From Apostichopus japonicus (taxonomy: Eukaryota; Echinodermata; Holothuroidea; Aspidochirotida; Stichopodidae), in assembly GCF_037975245.1 (NCBI RefSeq), contig NC_092566.1:4028001-4092000 (forward strand): DNA of 64,000 nt. Reading direction: 5' to 3'. The notes under the pieces were generated by a model. It saw only the letters and a list, made by a program, of their open reading frames with translations, made no database searches and was not told the DNA's origin. The position numbers and the translations under genes are program-made. Every line of letters starts with the position of its first letter. Within the stretch, counting starts at the first letter, position 1. This document shows, piece by piece, positions 12,001 to 22,732 of the stretch.

Positions 12001-13016
12001 TCTTAGTTCCATAAATATATGACAAAACCCAAATTGACAAATAGACTTTAGAAATGACACTATATCTGCATTTTGCATGAGATTGTCAGCATTTGGTAGA
12101 ATATTGTACAGTGGCCAGATTCTGATACAATATACACACACACTTCAAAACCTCTACATAGCCAGTGCAATTAAGTCTTGATGCTACAATACACTTACCA
12201 GATCCATATATTCACCACGCGAAGACTTACTCATGATCGTTACAGCTTCTTTGGCAATGAAAACTAGAGAAAATGTGTCGACTAGCTTGCACGAGCTCTA
12301 CGTCGCTAATGGTAACAATCTAATTGCCTTTCTACTCTCGCCGTCACGGGAGATGACGTTGGCAGAAATCAATGAGATCTCGTTAATACCCGGACGTAGA
12401 ATAGTCATGGAATAGTATGTAATACTTTCAGCTGCTGATTGCAAATCAAATATTTGATTTGTAAACACTTTAGAGAGGATCTTATTAATATTGGTTATTT
12501 ATGTATCCAGGCATGTATATATTTATATATTAATCAACGAATCATTTTGAAGGCACCCGTTTGGTATATAATCAATAATTAATCCATCAATTAAGAAGAG
12601 GAATTGGCAGTTTTATATCGCTGAATCGGCAGTTTATAATGCTAAGCCTAACAATGATGCCAGGCACCATATTTGCCACATACCTTGTTTCTGTAACTAG
12701 TTTCCATGGTTACTGTGCTGTTTTGTTGGTTTTTACTACCCACAGTTAAACTACAATTGGCTCTCAATCCAACTTCAGAAAGGTTCAGGCTGTGACGTCA
12801 CACAAAATCTGGCACTCAATATATTGTTGGATTCCGTTGAGACGACATAACATCTTAAATTTTCCAAAGAATACGTGGACAGCTTATAACGCATTAAAAC
12901 ACAGAGCGCTTAGACAGTACCAGCACATTGATGCAATTCAAATCAATGTAATGTGAACTTACAGGTAATGCAATATCCTCTTCAAAGGCTTTGTTTTCCA
13001 CGGCTACACTTTCCAT
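1..13016 (-). CDS. ABCG2: ABCG2-like half-transporter, paralog A (5' part; runs off left edge)
   Basis: ABC transporter of the G subfamily: an N-terminal ATP-binding domain, with the membrane domain expected beyond position 1. Coding exons in transcript order are 10540-10326, 3920-3861, 2348-2234, 1777-1625 and 168-11, joining in phase to about 233 residues from the Met at 10540. Visible motifs, numbered from that Met, are Walker A GPTGGGKT (84-91), the Q-loop Gln ending SGYVVQ (130), the signature [15 protein letters not shown] (190-204), Walker B VLFLDE (210-215) and the D-loop GLDA (219-222). The order NBD first and the signature wording are those of ABCG2 (known family). Homodimeric ABCG2 exports xenobiotics, porphyrins and urate in vertebrates; the substrate here is unknown. 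Two further upstream segments may be alternative first exons. Exon lengths match paralog B at 22733-42649, indicating tandem duplication. All H-loop and transmembrane exons are off-window. Confidence 0.9.
11..168 (-). CDS. ABCG2: Paralog A exon: ABC signature, Walker B and D-loop
   Basis: Exon of 158 bp, entered in phase 0 and left in phase 2. It encodes [20 protein letters not shown] and then a Walker B / D-loop stretch [17 protein letters not shown]. The donor is GTAAGT (complement of 5-10) and the acceptor AG is the complement of 169-170. Its length equals the homologous exon at 34110-34267. All catalytic residues of this part (signature Ser and Gly, Walker B Asp-Glu) are present. Confidence 0.93.
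1180..1300 (+). repeat. Degenerate tRNA-derived SINE-like head
   Basis: An A-box-like string TGGTCGAGTTG near 1179-1189 is followed about 75 bp later by a decayed B-box-like string GGGTTTGAGTCTTG near 1253-1266, the spacing of a tRNA promoter with extra length. No cloverleaf folds cleanly, so this is an old SINE fragment at best. It lies in the intron between exons 11-168 and 1625-1777. Confidence 0.3.
1625..1777 (-). CDS. ABCG2: Paralog A exon: ABC helical subdomain
   Basis: Exon of 153 bp (51 codons, phase 0 at both ends). It begins [20 protein letters not shown] and ends LTNCAETK. This is the post-Q-loop segment of ABCG proteins. The donor reads GTTTGT, weaker than the GTAATT of the paralog exon at 34788-34940, but the position is fixed by phase and homology. 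Confidence 0.92.
2234..2348 (-). CDS. ABCG2: Paralog A exon: between Walker A and Q-loop
   Basis: Exon of 115 bp. After completing the Ser of Walker A it encodes [20 protein letters not shown] and ends SGYVVQ, the Gln being the Q-loop residue that couples the ATP site to the membrane domain in ABC proteins. The acceptor is CTTTTCAG and the donor GTAAGT. Confidence 0.92.
2490..3565. repeat. Minisatellite, ~20-bp unit with 172-bp higher-order period
   Basis: Repeated variants of ATGCTATGATAGCCAAGTCA fill about 1.1 kb. The marker string TCAATCAC recurs at 2718, 2890, 3062, 3234 and 3406, exactly 172 bp apart, so blocks of several basic units were amplified together. The unit core GCTATGATAGC is nearly its own reverse complement. 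It lies in the paralog A intron between exons 2234-2348 and 3861-3920. Confidence 0.9.
3861..3920 (-). CDS. ABCG2: Paralog A exon: Walker A (P-loop)
   Basis: Exon of 60 bp encoding [20 protein letters not shown], with the P-loop Lys and Thr intact. The donor is GTAAGT (complement of 3855-3860) and the acceptor ends TTTAG. It is entered in phase 2 (codon AG|T) and left in phase 2, exactly as in the paralog exon at 38916-38975. Confidence 0.93.
4071..4345. repeat. 178-bp repeat unit between two 48-bp direct repeats (copy 1)
   Basis: A 178-bp unit (4119-4296, beginning GAAACGAATGACACATCG) is flanked exactly by direct repeats at 4071-4118 and 4297-4345 that begin TGAGCCCGAGAAAAACTCTC and end in a poly-C run plus GACCCT. 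The same 178-bp unit recurs at 9161-9338. Immediately right of copy 1 (4346-4368) is the reverse complement of the sequence immediately left of copy 2. Confidence 0.85.
4724..4850 (-). mobile_element. GC-rich transposon-like fragment
   Basis: On the minus strand this begins GGGCGTAGGAACCGGGGGG and continues with G/C runs and a GGCGCC centre, in strong contrast to the AT-rich flanks. Such GC-rich termini are typical of non-autonomous element ends in marine invertebrate genomes (general knowledge, no search done). An open frame through it is a composition artefact. Confidence 0.35.
5300..5510 (+). mobile_element. Possible 3' end of a non-LTR retrotransposon
   Basis: The T-rich stretch ends in TGTAAATAGCAGGGCC, then GCAACCCTGGATAAA and GAATAAATAAAAA. 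This resembles the conserved 3' tail of CR1/L2-like LINEs as I remember it. No reverse transcriptase frame is present upstream, so any copy is 5'-truncated. It lies in the large paralog A intron. Confidence 0.35.
7815..7975. mobile_element. Possible DNA-transposon fragment rich in CCGGGAT
   Basis: CCGGGAT / ATCCCGG words occur several times in both orientations in this otherwise AT-rich intron. The right edge reads GGGATCCCGCACAACCCTA, so the minus strand starts TAGGGTTGTGCGGG, similar to hAT-like termini. No matching left end or target-site duplication was found. The rest of intron 3921-10325 outside the listed repeats shows no coding evidence. Confidence 0.25.
9161..9338. repeat. 178-bp repeat unit (copy 2)
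   Basis: Nearly identical to 4119-4296 over its whole length, in the same orientation and in the same intron. It is preceded at 9138-9160 by GTAAGGGGACTGTTTCCC..., whose reverse complement follows copy 1 at 4346-4368. Confidence 0.88.
9600..10300. repeat. Degenerate A-rich tandem repeat field
   Basis: Imperfect repeats of AACAATGGTATACCAAA with CACTAAAAGATAGA, period about 30-40 bp, run for roughly 700 bp. Several open frames on the minus strand here are low-complexity Phe/Val/Cys products of the repeat and not genes. The field ends just before the exon at 10326-10540. Confidence 0.85.
10326..10540 (-). CDS. ABCG2: Paralog A N-terminal coding exon with in-exon ATG
   Basis: Open from an ATG at 10540 ([20 protein letters not shown]) to a GTAATT donor at 10325. 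The first half is acidic, rich in Asp/Glu and probably disordered. The end, [12 protein letters not shown] followed by KTILKNVS, is the ABCG2 beta-strand lead-in to Walker A. A TAA lies in frame two codons upstream of the ATG, so translation of a transcript containing the whole exon must start here. A plausible acceptor ending TCCAG lies near 10556. An internal AAG at 10511-10513 could be an alternative phase-0 acceptor joining the upstream alternative first exons. Confidence 0.85.
11178..12190. repeat. Satellite, five copies of ~196-211 bp
   Basis: Five head-to-tail copies share TTAGTTCCATAAATATAT, TGCATTTTGCATGAGATTG, TGGTAGAATA and CACTTCAAAACCTCTACATA. Copy starts fall near 11184, 11380, 11579, 11783 and 11994. 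Length differences come from small indels, such as ACGCACAAAC insertions and a local GACTTTAGAAAT duplication. The array ends within about 10 bp of the donor of the candidate first exon at 12199-12234. Confidence 0.92.
12199..12234 (-). CDS. Candidate alternative first coding exon 1 of paralog A
   Basis: Short ATG-initiated segment encoding [12 protein letters not shown], ending in a consensus GTAAGT donor (complement of 12193-12198) in phase 0. It directly abuts the end of the ~200-bp satellite at 11178-12190. In paralog B the first coding exon also ends in phase 0 before the N-terminal exon, which makes this reading credible. The segment is short enough to arise by chance, and only transcript data could confirm it. 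Confidence 0.4.
12963..13016 (-). CDS. Candidate alternative first coding exon 2 of paralog A
   Basis: ATG-initiated segment of 18 codons encoding [18 protein letters not shown], followed by a consensus GTAAGT donor (complement of 12957-12962) in phase 0. The acidic, Ala/Val-containing sequence resembles the cytoplasmic N-terminus of a half-transporter. To be productive it must join a phase-0 acceptor inside the exon 10326-10540 (for example before 10510), because an in-frame TAA lies just upstream of the MADLF Met. Confidence 0.45.
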
Positions 13017-14808
13017 TTCCAGGCGTCCGCAGCAATCGGGGCGATACTACGTTACGTTGGTCAGTATAGCAATGAATGCCATGCAATGGTTAGATGTCCT
13101 TGAACTTTACAACACCTATTAAAAACCTGTATGTATGGTGATATAATAGTGATTAATTTAAAAAGTAAAGGAAAAAAAAGCACACACCTGTGTGTAATCT
13201 GAATATTGACCACCAGTCAAATATCCTTAATAAAGATACAAATGATCATAATAATAAAAATGAATGTAGTTCAATGCTTTAAACAGTGTTGTGTATCAGA
13301 TTTATAGTAAAGACTGGTTAAAAACAAAACTGTTAACTGAAGATCAGACAACTGGTTAGTGATAATGGGGAGAGGTTGAAGATAACAGTTCTTATTTTGT
13401 GTAACATTGAGTGAGGGAGGGGGGGGAGCGAGGGACATTAAGGGCTAATTAAAAAAGGGCTAATAAAAAATTAATTAAATAAATAATGATGCCAGTTTGA
13501 ACAATGAAAGGTCAAAATGAGATTTTTATATAGAGGAAAGTGGGGGGGGGGGGAGGAAGTGGAGCCAATGCAAGTTAAGGGACGCTTGTATATTTTGACA
13601 AATGATTTTTGGTATTGTTTTGGCAGTGCTATATGAAGTTGCTTAATTGTCCTCAAATCCTAAATAATGAATGTTTTTTCAGTTTGTTACTGGTGCTGTT
13701 AATACTAAAATAAATTATTTGTATTTGCAAGCAGCCTGAACTATAGATAATGTGGGTTGATAGGGAGGGGAAGATGGGAGGGAGGGTAGGGGGTCGGTTG
13801 GTGGCAATGACCTATAAGAACATTAATATCCTCCCCCTTAAAAAAAAAATCAGCAGGAACTGTTTTGCAGCAAATGTTTGAAATATTTTGCAAATAACCT
13901 CACAGAAAAGTTTTGACTCTTTAATTCCAAAGAATATTATACTGTACGTATATAAGTCTAAAAAACCCTGAATCCATGGTTGACTCTTGAAGACTGCTAA
14001 TGTTGCAACGTGCTCATACGAAGTAAGCATATGAACAATATATCTCTTGCTTAACAAAAACATGTAGAAGTCAGTGATGAATTGCATTAATGTTGCAACA
14101 ATATGATATTTGCAACATGATGATATCTGGGTGTTTAAACCCAGACGTGACTGGTTCAAAACCCGGTTCTAGCCAATAAACTTCTTTGTTACTTTCCATT
14201 GCTTATAATTTTCGACTCAGTGAAGATAATATCTGAGTAAACATATATGAATAATATGAACAATATACCTTGATACAAAATGTTTAATTTCGATACCTAG
14301 ATTAAATTCTTTCCATGTTAAAAAAAACCCAGAAAGCCGGGCAGATGTCTCGATGTAGTAGGGCTGTTACATCACAGAAGTGAATGTGTCATGTGATTAA
14401 CCAATAAAATACATGGCTGAACTGCCAATTTTTATAAAAATGTAAGATTTAAAGTAAGATGAAAAAAAATCAGTGTTATTATTTTTATATTAATATTGTA
14501 AAAATAACGAGAAAGCAAATTCCGTGCCAAACCATCTAAAATCAGCAAAAAGAAAAAAGACCAAAAAAAGGCATCTTAAAAAAAACAAAGTCTTTAGTAT
14601 TCTGCATTTTATCAGCTAGTACTCACTATTGTTACACAACAAGAAAGGCAAGTCAGTGCTCAGTGAGCTAACAGCAGAAACAATGTCCAAAATATATGAT
14701 AATAATAATAACAATTAACAAAATGGGAAAAAGAGAGTTAAAATGTAAACAACCAAATAAACAGGTATTACAACTATAATATTCTGTTCATATATATTAA
14801 TTCCACTC

Positions 14809-14850
14809 ACCTTCCTCGAGTTTGTTGACTGCTGTTGTTGACTACTGCTG
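14809..14850 (-). other. Possible untranslated 5' exon of paralog A
   Basis: On the minus strand a CAGCAGTAGTCAACAACAG tract runs into CTCGAGGAAG followed by a GTGAGT donor (complement of 14803-14808). A CACCAG acceptor-like site precedes it. It contains no ATG, so it could only be leader sequence. Support is a splice-site pair alone. Confidence 0.2.
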
Positions 14851-15061
14851 GTCTGGTGGATTTGTTCCTTATACAAAACAAAATTAAAACTTGCAAATCA
14901 TCTTTGAAGAACACCATGCCATATAGTACTCACAAGAATAAACAATATATAGTATATTTGTGTGTATTTGTACATAAATATATATAAATCTGAAGTTCGC
15001 TCAAGGCACGAAACTCTGAGAAACAACTACTAGTGTTCCGTTAGTCTCAACTTATTCTTAC

Positions 15062-15332
15062 CTATATGTATATACAACGTTACACTGCTTGGCTGTACTG
15101 CAAACTGACACACCTCTATGGTTTTGCCTACTTACAACTAGTTCTTTTGATGCTTTTTCGTGCAGGTTAATACACTTTGGTTCATTCAAGTATACTAACT
15201 GGTTTTTTTTTTCATTTGATTCTGTAAGACCACCTGCATAGCTAACCATATTTGAGGTTTCACAGAGATGTTTGTACAATGCTTTACAAGGGCATTTAAA
15301 AGAGTCAGTATCGTTATTGGGCCACAAATGTG
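15062..15332 (-). other. Orphan exon-like open segment
   Basis: A 271-bp stretch on the minus strand is open throughout, preceded by an acceptor ending TTTCTAG and followed by a GTAAGA donor. The reading includes DSFKCPCKALYKHLC and LVYLNEPKCINLHEKASKE, with six Cys or more and mixed polarity rather than low complexity. I do not recognise a domain. It could be an unannotated exon of an upstream leader, a decayed transposon piece, or chance. Confidence 0.25.
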
Positions 15333-15518
15333 CTAGAAATTCAAATAATGGTTCACTTGTGTTCTGACTTCAACAATTAGCATTTAACTAACACGTACCT
15401 GTCATGTTTCTTTGTTTAAATAATGAGTTCTTTGACCAATCAAGTAGAACACAGTCGAGGTTGAGTATTTAACAACTTGTTATATTTTATTGCGTAACAT
15501 AGTCATACTGTACAGGAC

Positions 15519-15556
15519 AGATACAGGACAGATACAGGACAGATACAGGATGACAT
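15519..15556. repeat. Short tandem repeat of an 11-mer
   Basis: Four head-to-tail copies of GACAGATACAG / ACAGGACAGAT. Simple sequence with no coding meaning. Confidence 0.8.
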
Positions 15557-15618
15557 GTCCGAGATTACGTGTTGATAAATGGAGAGACAGGGTGAACAAG
15601 GACGAGCAGACAGCATGC

Positions 15619-15967
15619 TTTAAAGGCATTGAAGTCTCGCCTCAAACCGCGTGCAGCCATCTGAAAAAGTTAACTTTCTGTTGCTTGCAAGTGACGTTTC
15701 GTTAGTGTCGCTACAAAATGCAGACAGTAATGAAACGTGATACCTTGTTATCTTTAGCTGGATCTGGGAAGTCCATCGTTTGTATACTGTGCTGTGGGTA
15801 TTGACCGCAGCTGTATGTACTGACTGTACACTAGTGTCTAATTACCGACGGTAGCTAGCTGTGTGTGTATTTTCTGGGATGGACGGTGGTGTTTAACACT
15901 TCTGTTACACCTCATTCGAAACTAGGTCAAATTACCGGCATTAGACGTTTCTTTTTGCGCGAGTCTT
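15619..15967. repeat. Dispersed ~350-bp repeat, copy 1
   Basis: Runs from TTAAAGGCATTGAAGTCTCG to GCGCGAGTCTT and matches 54014-54365 along its whole length with scattered substitutions and small indels. The two copies are 38 kb apart in the same orientation, so this is an interspersed family rather than a local duplication. No terminal inverted repeats or ORF are seen. Confidence 0.88.
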
Positions 15968-18900
15968 CACACCCTTTAACTGATATGCAAATGTACAACT
16001 CAATAACATACAGGTGCAGATTCTACAAATGTAGTGCAATGTTTGTATCAAATGCATATTCAATAACATTACACACCATCAAAGCATTTTTTTCTTCTTC
16101 ACTGAAACATTCAATTGTCTAAAGATAACACTCATCAATATCTGGAAATTACTTAAAACCACCAGGATTGTTCTTAAATTAATACTTCCAACACTTTTGT
16201 AAGCATGCTACTTATTTGGTGACAATTCTCATGATCTATTACAGATGCTTGGATCAAGTAACCAAAAGGGTTTCCTCGGTTTGATTTTTAACTCATTCAT
16301 TATTTAACAACATGGAACATTGGTATAGTAGTAGGCCTATAGATTACAACAGAAAAAGAGGGTGGAAAAAAAGAAGAAAATTTTGCAAAGTAACAATCTA
16401 ATGTAATAGACTGCTTTAAAGTACATATATGGTCACATCACGTCATGTGAACATTTGATTTTGGAATTCTTTAGTGACCCACTAAATAAACAGCCTTTAC
16501 AAAAAGCAGTACAGCACAACTACATGTTTAATCTGAGCATTTTACAACCAACCTATTTGTCAATTCTTACAGCTCAATATTTGTTCCTTAAACACAATAA
16601 ATCTGTCTGTGATATCCATCACAGAGCTTCTGATGCAATGAGACTGCAATAAGATGAAATCGATGGTGCAAAAATACCCCACAAAATTTTGCACATCTGG
16701 GGGAAGGGGGTGCAGTGGGAAGGGGGTGTGGTGGGAAGGGGAGGGGTTGTGTCCTCCTTTCTTTCAACCCCAGACAAACATTAAAGGTACTTATCAGTAC
16801 AAGCTTGCCTCTGTAGAGCTAAATTATTAGAGCTAATTTGTAGCCTAAATCTGCCTCAGAATGCATAATTGCTCATCTAAAAGTTTGATGTTTTTTTTTC
16901 CCCCTGGGGGTGTATCTGCCTATACATGGATACACATCTCCCATGCCCCCCCCCTGTACCATTTGAACTAACTATAGCCTATAAGACCCAGGGGGAAACC
17001 CCTTAAAAATATACACCAGATCATGGGAAGGATGCTGTATGGAGTAACATATCTTGTATTGGAGATGAATATCAAGTGTTTGTAACTTCTTTATAAACCT
17101 ACAAATTTTGTCTGTCTTCCTTTACAATATATCCCGGTGGGATTAAAGATTATCACCCACTAATCTTTTTTTTTTAATTTACAATATTGACTCAATTAAT
17201 TCTGAGGAAAAGAGGTAAATAGTAAAAAAAAAAAAAAGTATACTTCACAGTAACTATTACATTTCACAGATATATTTGTTTTTCCTTCCTTAAACACTCA
17301 CACGTCTTGATATGGAATGATTATTGACATTTTAAATTAATAACTAAAATATTCAAGTTAAAAAAATTACAATATACAGAATTATTTTCAACATGCCCAG
17401 AAAGTGTTAAATTATTATGAAATCCACTGTATGATTATTAATTGGTGAATCAAACAAACAAAAAGTAAAATGAAACGAAGGGGGGAAAATAATCGTGTAG
17501 GATATTAAAATATTAACATGAAAACTGCAATATGTGTGGAATAAGTTATGTGGTACTATGTGACTGTGTGGTCTATCACATTGCAACAGTATCCATAAAG
17601 CTCTATATCATTTACAAACTGATGAAGTTCTGTAGGGGTGGGAGGAGAGGAGGGGGGGCATGAGGTGGGGTGGGAGGTAGGATTGGGGGGAATGACAGAT
17701 CATTTTACCACTGACTGGTCCATCTTACTTGAAGCACACAATAATTATTTTTATGATTAATATATAAGTGGCAAGATTATAACTTTGAACCTTATTGAGT
17801 AAAATCACAAGAACAAAAATGGAACACTAATTAATGAACTAGGTTAATATAGAACAATGCCATAAATCACTACATATATATATATTTTTATATAAAAAAA
17901 AATGAAGAAAAACATCAAAACAATTGGAAGCTTTACATGAGAATTAATATTGTTGAGAAAGGAATTTAAAAAGTTTTATTGAAAGCAACAAAGAGAATGC
18001 CATGATATGGAAGATACCTAAATTACAAAAACTGAACACACTTAATATTAATTCATCACATTAAGCTACAAGTTTATTCAGTTTTATGTTTACATACAGC
18101 GACAAGACGATGGAAAGACTATATTCTTCAGTAAAGACCGCTTCATTAGTTTAAAAATAAATCAAGATATGTACTGTTTAATCGACTTGTGATGTTATTA
18201 TAAATGACTTGTGACAAACATATCGCAACAAACTGATCAGGGCTGTCAATATATGTCAGGATTCACAAGATCATTGGGGAAATTGATCGCCTAATATATT
18301 TGGTCACAGTAAATATTTAATTAGCTAAAGTATGTACCACTAATTGGTATTTTAGAGAGAAAAATCTTACGATTAACAACGACACCAACACTTCTCACTT
18401 TTCTTTTGGTGCAAAAATTAGAAAAGGTTTATACATTTGTAGGAAGAGTATCTTTCTTCGCTATGATTTAATTGAAAAGCCACTTGATCATGTTTAAACA
18501 ATGATTTCAATCTTTAACGAGCCACTATTTTAGACAAAACAACTCCTATACGGTTTTAAGTTCTCGATAAAATTAGCTGTCGTGTGACTGAATATTGCTA
18601 TTTATATTTAAGACAAAAAAACGCTTAACAGAATTGAATACATTTCTTCACCTATTAACATTTCATTAAAAAAAAAAAAAAGAGCATAAAATTAAATTAA
18701 TCATTCTTTACTCTTGTCTATCTCTTGTACCAAGTTAGTGCATTTTGAGAGTTGCTATGTGCAAGTTTGCACCTCCCTCTCCCCCCCTCTCTCCCCCCCC
18801 AAAAAATAGATATATTAATAATAAAGGCACAGTGTGCAATAATGGCACCAACTTACCTTCTAAATGAATCCAAGTAAATAGTCCTTGCTAAATCATATCC

Positions 18901-21900
18901 CTTTGCATTGATAATTTAAAAAAACAAATAATTACTGGTATAGTTTGAACTCTTGGCTAGCTACACAAAACATATATGGATGGTACTCATTAAACCATGT
19001 AGACTGCTAGTGTAGATATGACAGAAGACATCCAACACATACCGCATTGAGTAATGCCAAAAACAACAACAAAAAACCCTTTTTGTAGACTAAAGTTATC
19101 AGACCTTACTGAGAACAGCAACACACTCACCAATTGCATGTCATTATGGCAAGATTGTAAATGGTACAGGATTCTACAAAGGTCTTTCAACAAAGTCACA
19201 GACTAGACTCAAATATTCAAAGCAGTATGTTGCTCTAAATTGACCTAATATTTTATGACACAAATACAAAAAAAAAATGTTACCTTCTTTCATTCCAATC
19301 ATATACACTCACTCATTGGGGTACATTTCCCAGACATGATTTTTTTCTCATGAGGATATCAATAAATAAATAAGTTATCCAGTAAGTCCACCAACATTTG
19401 TCAAAATACATAATATGTGATCCTTGAATGCTTTTAGTCTTTTCAATCGCTACCACAGACTTATAATAATGATGATTACTTCTGATCATGACCATAGCGG
19501 GCAACTATTAAACTCATTGTCTTAGTGTCTATTTAATTGTTTATTGCAATTCATCAATATCTATAAATACCTGGAAAACCCTTGATGGAAGGAGCTGCCA
19601 GTACCCTAACAATCTTATAACACCTCATACCTACAAAACCATGGAAACTATAACCCCTTCCACCCCCCCCTTCCTAGCCTCCGTTCCAATCCCTCTTCCT
19701 CTTCATTTCCTCCCCCTCTCCATCTTTAAGCCACCAATAATGATAATAAAAATTGATTGTAATAAAAAGAGAATGAAAATAATAACGAAAACAACAAGAA
19801 ATCTTTGTTCTTAAAAGTCCTTCTCCTTTCTCGCTCACCTTTCTCCATCTCTCCTCCCCCCGCCCCCTGCCCACCTTTCTCCTCTCCTACCCCTCACTCT
19901 CTCCAGAACTAAACTGTTCTCTACATTCAGAACACTCCTTTATTATCTATATACCCTTCAGGTGTGCAAACTGCTTTAACCAGTCAATTACATCAAAGCA
20001 CTCACAAAAGGGTAAAGAATGTTTGAGATGAAGAACTGTCAATAGGCACAACAATTGGCAATTCTCTCACTCACCCATCTCAATGGTAAAGATTTAACAA
20101 AAAGGATTTCAAGTGAGGGTCATGATTTGTAAATACAGGGATCAACACCAGAGGGAGTTTTGTTAACTTCACAAAGTTTTCTTCCCACAATGATGATGTC
20201 AGCTATAATATTATTTAATATTAACAGCATCTCAGTACTTCGGGATAATCTAACCTAGTAAGCAATGGTGTTGAGGGGGAGGGGAGGGGGGGGGGGTTAA
20301 GGCTCTCAGCAAAGCATGAAGGAGTGGTGAAAAAAAATGGGCATTTGACATTTTCTATTATGCAACTCAACTGGTAGACCTAGATAAAAAAAATTAGACT
20401 TGTGACAAATAGATTTAAACCATCCCATCACATCCCACCACCATCATTCCCCACCCCCACCATCCCCCCACCCCCACCTAAAGCCCCCCACATATTGGAA
20501 ATCTCATAAATAATTGCTGCATCAATAAATAAATGGATGATAGTGACAATACAAGAGTTCTTCAGCGACGACCTTTGAACTTTTGTAAAAAACTGGAAAG
20601 AAAAAATTCTTTGAGGTATATCAAGTTTATAAATAAAATTTACTAGAATTATCCAAACTTTATTTACAAGAAATATTCTGATCGTTCAAGAAAAGTGTTT
20701 CTACACCTGTACACTGACTTTCATAGAACAATGTGATAAAGACAATAACAAATTAGCATGATAAAGAAAGATAAAGCTAGCCAGGGTGTTTACTGATTGC
20801 AGAATATTTGCACAAGCCTTTTGGAAAGAAGAAAGAAATGAAAGCACCATTTTTGTGTTTGGCTTCCAATGATATCAAACGTACCGAGTTTTAATACTGA
20901 AAATAAGATTGTTGATTTATCAAACTAAGAAATTCTCCCAGATTTCCCCATCAAATAAAGGGTAACGAATCTGTGTTAAATTAATTTGATCCACTCTTCA
21001 GCATTTCATTGCCCAGACAAATGTTTATGCTATGATTACTCACATGTATGATATATTTCATCAGAACTGGTAACGCTACAAAAGGCCCTGTTTTGGACCC
21101 TCACATGACGACAAACGTATTTTTCCTGAATAAGTCTAGCTCACCACCATTCAAACGTTATATCCACGACATTTAAGCAGATTTGGACAAACGCGAGTAG
21201 GATTGCTTACGTTTCCAGTCAATGACCTTTCGTGACCTCAAATCACCTTCAAATTTATAAAATATGATCACAAGTATGAAAACTTAACTCACCTAATCCC
21301 CTGACAAAATTTCAGCCAAATCGATTGAAAAATGGCAAAGTCATTCAAACACTGTGCCAAAAGTTAACAGAATTTCGTCAGCATGGCGTGATCGCTATAA
21401 CAAGCTAAATATAACTGATGAATTCCAAGCCAAATTATATTTTGTTTACACAAAACTGTAAAGGTGACAAGAGACAAATTGCACAAAGATTTCAATGAAC
21501 ATACCAGCACTTGGTGGAGTGGGTGGGGGGGGGGGCTAAACCTTAAAAGGTTATACAACGAAATCACCAGACCCTAATGGAAGTTGATTTCATCGGTCCT
21601 TGAATTAAAATAAGGTAGAATTATATATCGAGGCAACAATAGGTTTTGTGGTCTTTATTCCTTTTTGAATAGCCCTTGATATACCTATTTCCACAGAAGT
21701 AATAATGGACAATGATGGGTTCACAATTGGCTTACTGCCTAACACAATATACTTCACGACACTTTAGAATACTGTTTGAAAACAGAAAAAATACAGAGAC
21801 TCAGTACAAACACCTCAAACACCAATAATCCGATTGATTATTTCAAAGCAGTGACCTTACTCCTGTTTATAATTGCTTAGTCATTTTTGTTTCTATGATT

Positions 21901-21973
21901 ATCATATTTCTTTTTTCATTTTAAGAAAGGAGTTAGGTTGGTGGAAGTCTTAGTTATATTCTTAGTCTTAGTT

Positions 21974-22136
21974 ATATTCTTTTCAGAAAAAAATACAAAA
22001 GGGCAGAAATTTGCCTTTCTTATGACCAGTATCCTCAATCTTTATCTGTTAAGTTATTCTTTTAAAAAAAAAAATTACAAAAGGGCAGAAATTTGCCTTT
22101 TTATGACCAGTATACTCAAACTTTTGACTGAGGTGT
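21974..22136. repeat. Two-copy tandem duplication, ~81-bp period
   Basis: The string ACAAAAGGGCAGAAATTTGCC with TATGACCAGTAT downstream occurs twice, separated by about 81 bp. Copies differ mainly in A-run length. Confidence 0.8.
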
Positions 22137-22732
22137 TTCAACTGTCCATTGTCACGAACAAAGCAAAACTTTCCAGAAGAAAATGAGTCCAGTGAAGCAC
22201 GTGAAAAATGCTACATTAAATAGTTAAAAATCTCGTAAATTTTACAACATCAACATTCCATTATAAAACTGCCATAATACAGCCTTAAGATGTTACAAGC
22301 AACCTGTTTGATTCATATCGACCGGCATTTATGATAATAATTTGTAAATTTGTAAATAATTTGTTCAATGAACAGGACTAACAATCACAAGAAGAGACCA
22401 AACTTGAAGCCAAAGATCAGCTACAAAGTATTGGACAAAAAATGTGTTATTGAAAAGAGAGAGAGAGAGAAAAAACAGACAAATTATGGATAAAAATTGA
22501 AAGGAAATGGTAAATTTTAATCATAATAAATGATAGATTTATAATCATGATAATAAATCATCATCAATTTTAATCATAATAAATATGTTAATCGTTAGTA
22601 TTAACCATAAGACGAACAGGAACAGAAAGCCGAACGGTAAAATAGGAACGCTGCAGTAAAGTAAACCCAGTTGAAAGACATGCAGTTAGAATTTCAACTA
22701 AACATATCCGTCACCTCCAATTTTTGTCCTGT

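Larger units (their letters stand above)
13017..22732. other. Spacer between the two ABCG2 paralogs
   Basis: About 9.7 kb without a supported gene. It holds short G-rich and poly-A runs, an orphan exon-like segment at 15062-15332, one copy of a dispersed 350-bp repeat at 15619-15967, and a small tandem duplication at 21974-22136. The right part should include the 3' UTR of paralog B; a possible minus-strand AATAAA is the complement of 21654-21659. Open frames elsewhere have no family resemblance. Confidence 0.6.

Noticed and set aside
11165-12190. CRISPR-like array
   Set aside because: Repeats of about 200 bp without short spacers in an intron-containing animal genome; this is a satellite.
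12233-12415. 60-residue plus-strand open frame
   Set aside because: Short, antisense to the candidate first exon edge, no supporting signal.
13812-14159. 115-residue minus-strand open frame and a B-box-like GGTTCAAAACC near its start
   Set aside because: Hydrophobic chance frame; the B box has no clear A box at the right distance, so neither gene nor tRNA is claimed.
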